NCBI RefSeq assembly: GCF_027484505.1
Contig: NZ_JAIXSV010000071.1
Coordinates: 1-34,721 of the forward strand
Reading direction: 5' to 3'
Length of the DNA stretch: 34,721 nucleotides
Source: Asticcacaulis sp.
GTDB taxonomy: Bacteria > Pseudomonadota > Alphaproteobacteria > Caulobacterales > Caulobacteraceae
The position numbers were made by a program, and so were the translations under genes. Below, piece after piece: positions 33,829 to 34,721 of the stretch. Numbering within the stretch: position 1 is the first letter of the stretch; each line of letters starts with the position of its first letter. The notes below the pieces were generated by a model. It did not search any database, had not been told where the DNA came from, and worked only from the letters and a program-made list of their open reading frames with translations.

Positions 33829-34671
33829 ATGGGCACGGGCATCAAGGCGGGCGTTTTTGTCGCCATAGCCGCTATGGCGGCCGCAGCGGGCGCGCAGGCC
33901 GCAACGCAGGTCGAACTGAAACACATGGCGGCGCGCGTCATCGTCACGCCGGAAAACCGCAGCGACGTGAAACTCACCGTCACCTACGGCAGGGCCGATC
34001 TGCCGAAAATCATGGTCAGCACCATGGGCGACAAGCTGGTCGCCTCGGGTCAGTTGCGCAAACGCAGCTATGGCTGCTCCGGCAATCAGACGGTGCGCAT
34101 CGACGGCAAGGGGCAGGTGGCTGTGGCCGATCTCCCCGTCGTCTATCTGCGGGTGCCGATGGATGCCAAGGTCGCCTCGGAAGGGGCCGTCTCCGGGCGC
34201 ATCGGGGCATCCAAATCGCTGGAGTTTGCGCTGGGCGGCTGCGGCGACTGGACGGTGGATACGGTGCAGGGCAAGGCCGAACTGAACATCGGCGGGTCAG
34301 GCAGCATCCGCGCCGCCAATGTCGGCGATGCCGAAGTCGCCGTCGGCGGCTCTGGCGATGTCTATCTGGGTCGCATCAAATCTCTGTCGGGCGCCATCGG
34401 CGGGTCGGGCTCGATCAATGTCGCCGAAGTGGCCGGGCCGGTTGAAATCGCCATCGGTGGCTCCGGTGATGTGCGCATCGACAAGGGCACCGCCCCCAAG
34501 GTGGACGTCTCCATTGCCGGTTCGGGCAATGTGCGCTTTGGCGGTGAGGCGGTCGATGTCGATGTCTCTATCGTCGGCGCGGGCGACGTTTCCGTACGCA
34601 AGGTCACCGGTCACGTCTCACGTTCCGTCATGGGCTCCGGCAAGGTGCGCATCGGCGAGGGCGGCCGCTGA
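33829..34671 (+). CDS. exported GGSG-repeat protein (DUF2807-like beta-helix)
   Basis: This is a secreted protein of 280 residues with a signal peptide (AIAAMAAAAGAQAATQ). The C-terminal half repeats a GGSGxI/GSGDV turn about every 20 residues (ELNIGGSGSIRAAN, EVAVGGSGDVYLG, AIGGSGSINVAE, EIAIGGSGDVRID, SIAGSGNVRFGG, IVGAGDVSV, MGSGKVRIG), the pattern of a right-handed beta-helix as in DUF2807 / head-GIN-type proteins. Two cysteines occur in the middle (YGCSG and GGCGD). The ATG at 33829 follows AGGGG by seven bases; the ATG at 33793 has no ribosome site. It could bind the cell surface or a polymer; function is not established. Confidence 0.8.
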   Translation: MGTGIKAGVFVAIAAMAAAAGAQAATQVELKHMAARVIVTPENRSDVKLTVTYGRADLPKIMVSTMGDKLVASGQLRKRSYGCSGNQTVRIDGKGQVAVADLPVVYLRVPMDAKVASEGAVSGRIGASKSLEFALGGCGDWTVDTVQGKAELNIGGSGSIRAANVGDAEVAVGGSGDVYLGRIKSLSGAIGGSGSINVAEVAGPVEIAIGGSGDVRIDKGTAPKVDVSIAGSGNVRFGGEAVDVDVSIVGAGDVSVRKVTGHVSRSVMGSGKVRIGEGGR

Positions 34672-34682
34672 CAGAAACAGGT

Positions 34683-34718
34683 ATTTCGTTGGGTCATATT
34701 CTGATCCGACTGCGAAAT
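34683..34718. repeat. hairpin after the DUF2807-like gene
   Basis: ATTTCG and CGAAAT are perfect inverted arms, with a further inner pairing TTGGGTCA/TGATCCGA that includes G-U pairs. It starts 12 bases after the stop and may be an imperfect terminator or stabilising hairpin; the window ends three bases later. Confidence 0.4.
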
Positions 34719-34721
34719 CTC

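Noticed and set aside
1-34721. CRISPR arrays, insertion sequences, prophage or integration sites
   Set aside because: No regularly spaced direct repeats, transposase, integrase or phage structural genes were found; the tRNA genes show no duplicated 3' ends.

Overview
The window looks like chromosome of an alphaproteobacterium of the family Caulobacteraceae. The main reasons are the clpP - cicA - clpX arrangement, known from Caulobacter crescentus, a TonB-dependent receptor of the 'Caulobacter type', and many secreted S9 peptidases and TonB receptors. The genus cannot be settled from the sequence alone; Asticcacaulis is one possibility (inference). No phage, transposase, CRISPR or plasmid genes were seen.

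Layout. (1) 81-2889: clpP, convergent cicA, clpX and a strong terminator. The lon gene that follows clpX in C. crescentus is not here; a soluble PAS-containing chemoreceptor follows (3045-4529). (2) 4626-18224: two back-to-back cell-surface signalling modules that diverge from a 329-bp control region (11739-12067). Each runs ECF sigma factor, FecR anti-sigma, TonB receptor with an N-terminal signalling (STN) domain, intercistronic hairpin, exported hydrolase. The left module ends in an S9 prolyl-oligopeptidase and the right one in a purple-acid-phosphatase-like phosphoesterase. The simplest reading is paired scavenging: a surface sensor-transporter plus the enzyme that prepares or processes its substrate. 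(3) 18345-23910: a compact divergon. One arm is rhodanese - lipoprotein membrane-fusion protein - RND pump - ArsR repressor, with ATGA overlaps. The other arm is a YgaP-type membrane protein (DUF2892) plus an AhpD-like CxxC protein. An AT-rich inverted repeat lies over the shared promoter region. Gene content suggests a reactive-sulfur or thiol-stress efflux system under a BigR/YgaV-like dithiol repressor.

(4) 23962-29269: informational and housekeeping genes. These are tRNA-Thr, metG, a DUF805 protein, tRNA-Gly and tRNA-Tyr, a SpoU-family RNA methyltransferase, a class I methyltransferase and a TerC-family membrane protein. (5) 29331-31419: a Tat-exported dienelactone-hydrolase-like enzyme, a second DUF805 protein, a 455-bp intergenic region crowded with palindromes (including two diverged copies of one 75-77 bp element in opposite orientation), and a DUF454 protein. 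(6) 31494-34721: an exported dipeptidyl-peptidase-IV-type enzyme and an exported GGSG-repeat (DUF2807-like) protein, then a hairpin at the window edge.

The most interesting items are the mirrored sigma/FecR/TonB/hydrolase modules, the sulfur-type divergon with a shifted repressor cysteine, and the paired palindromic element. All functional proposals rest on family recognition and gene order; no database search was run.
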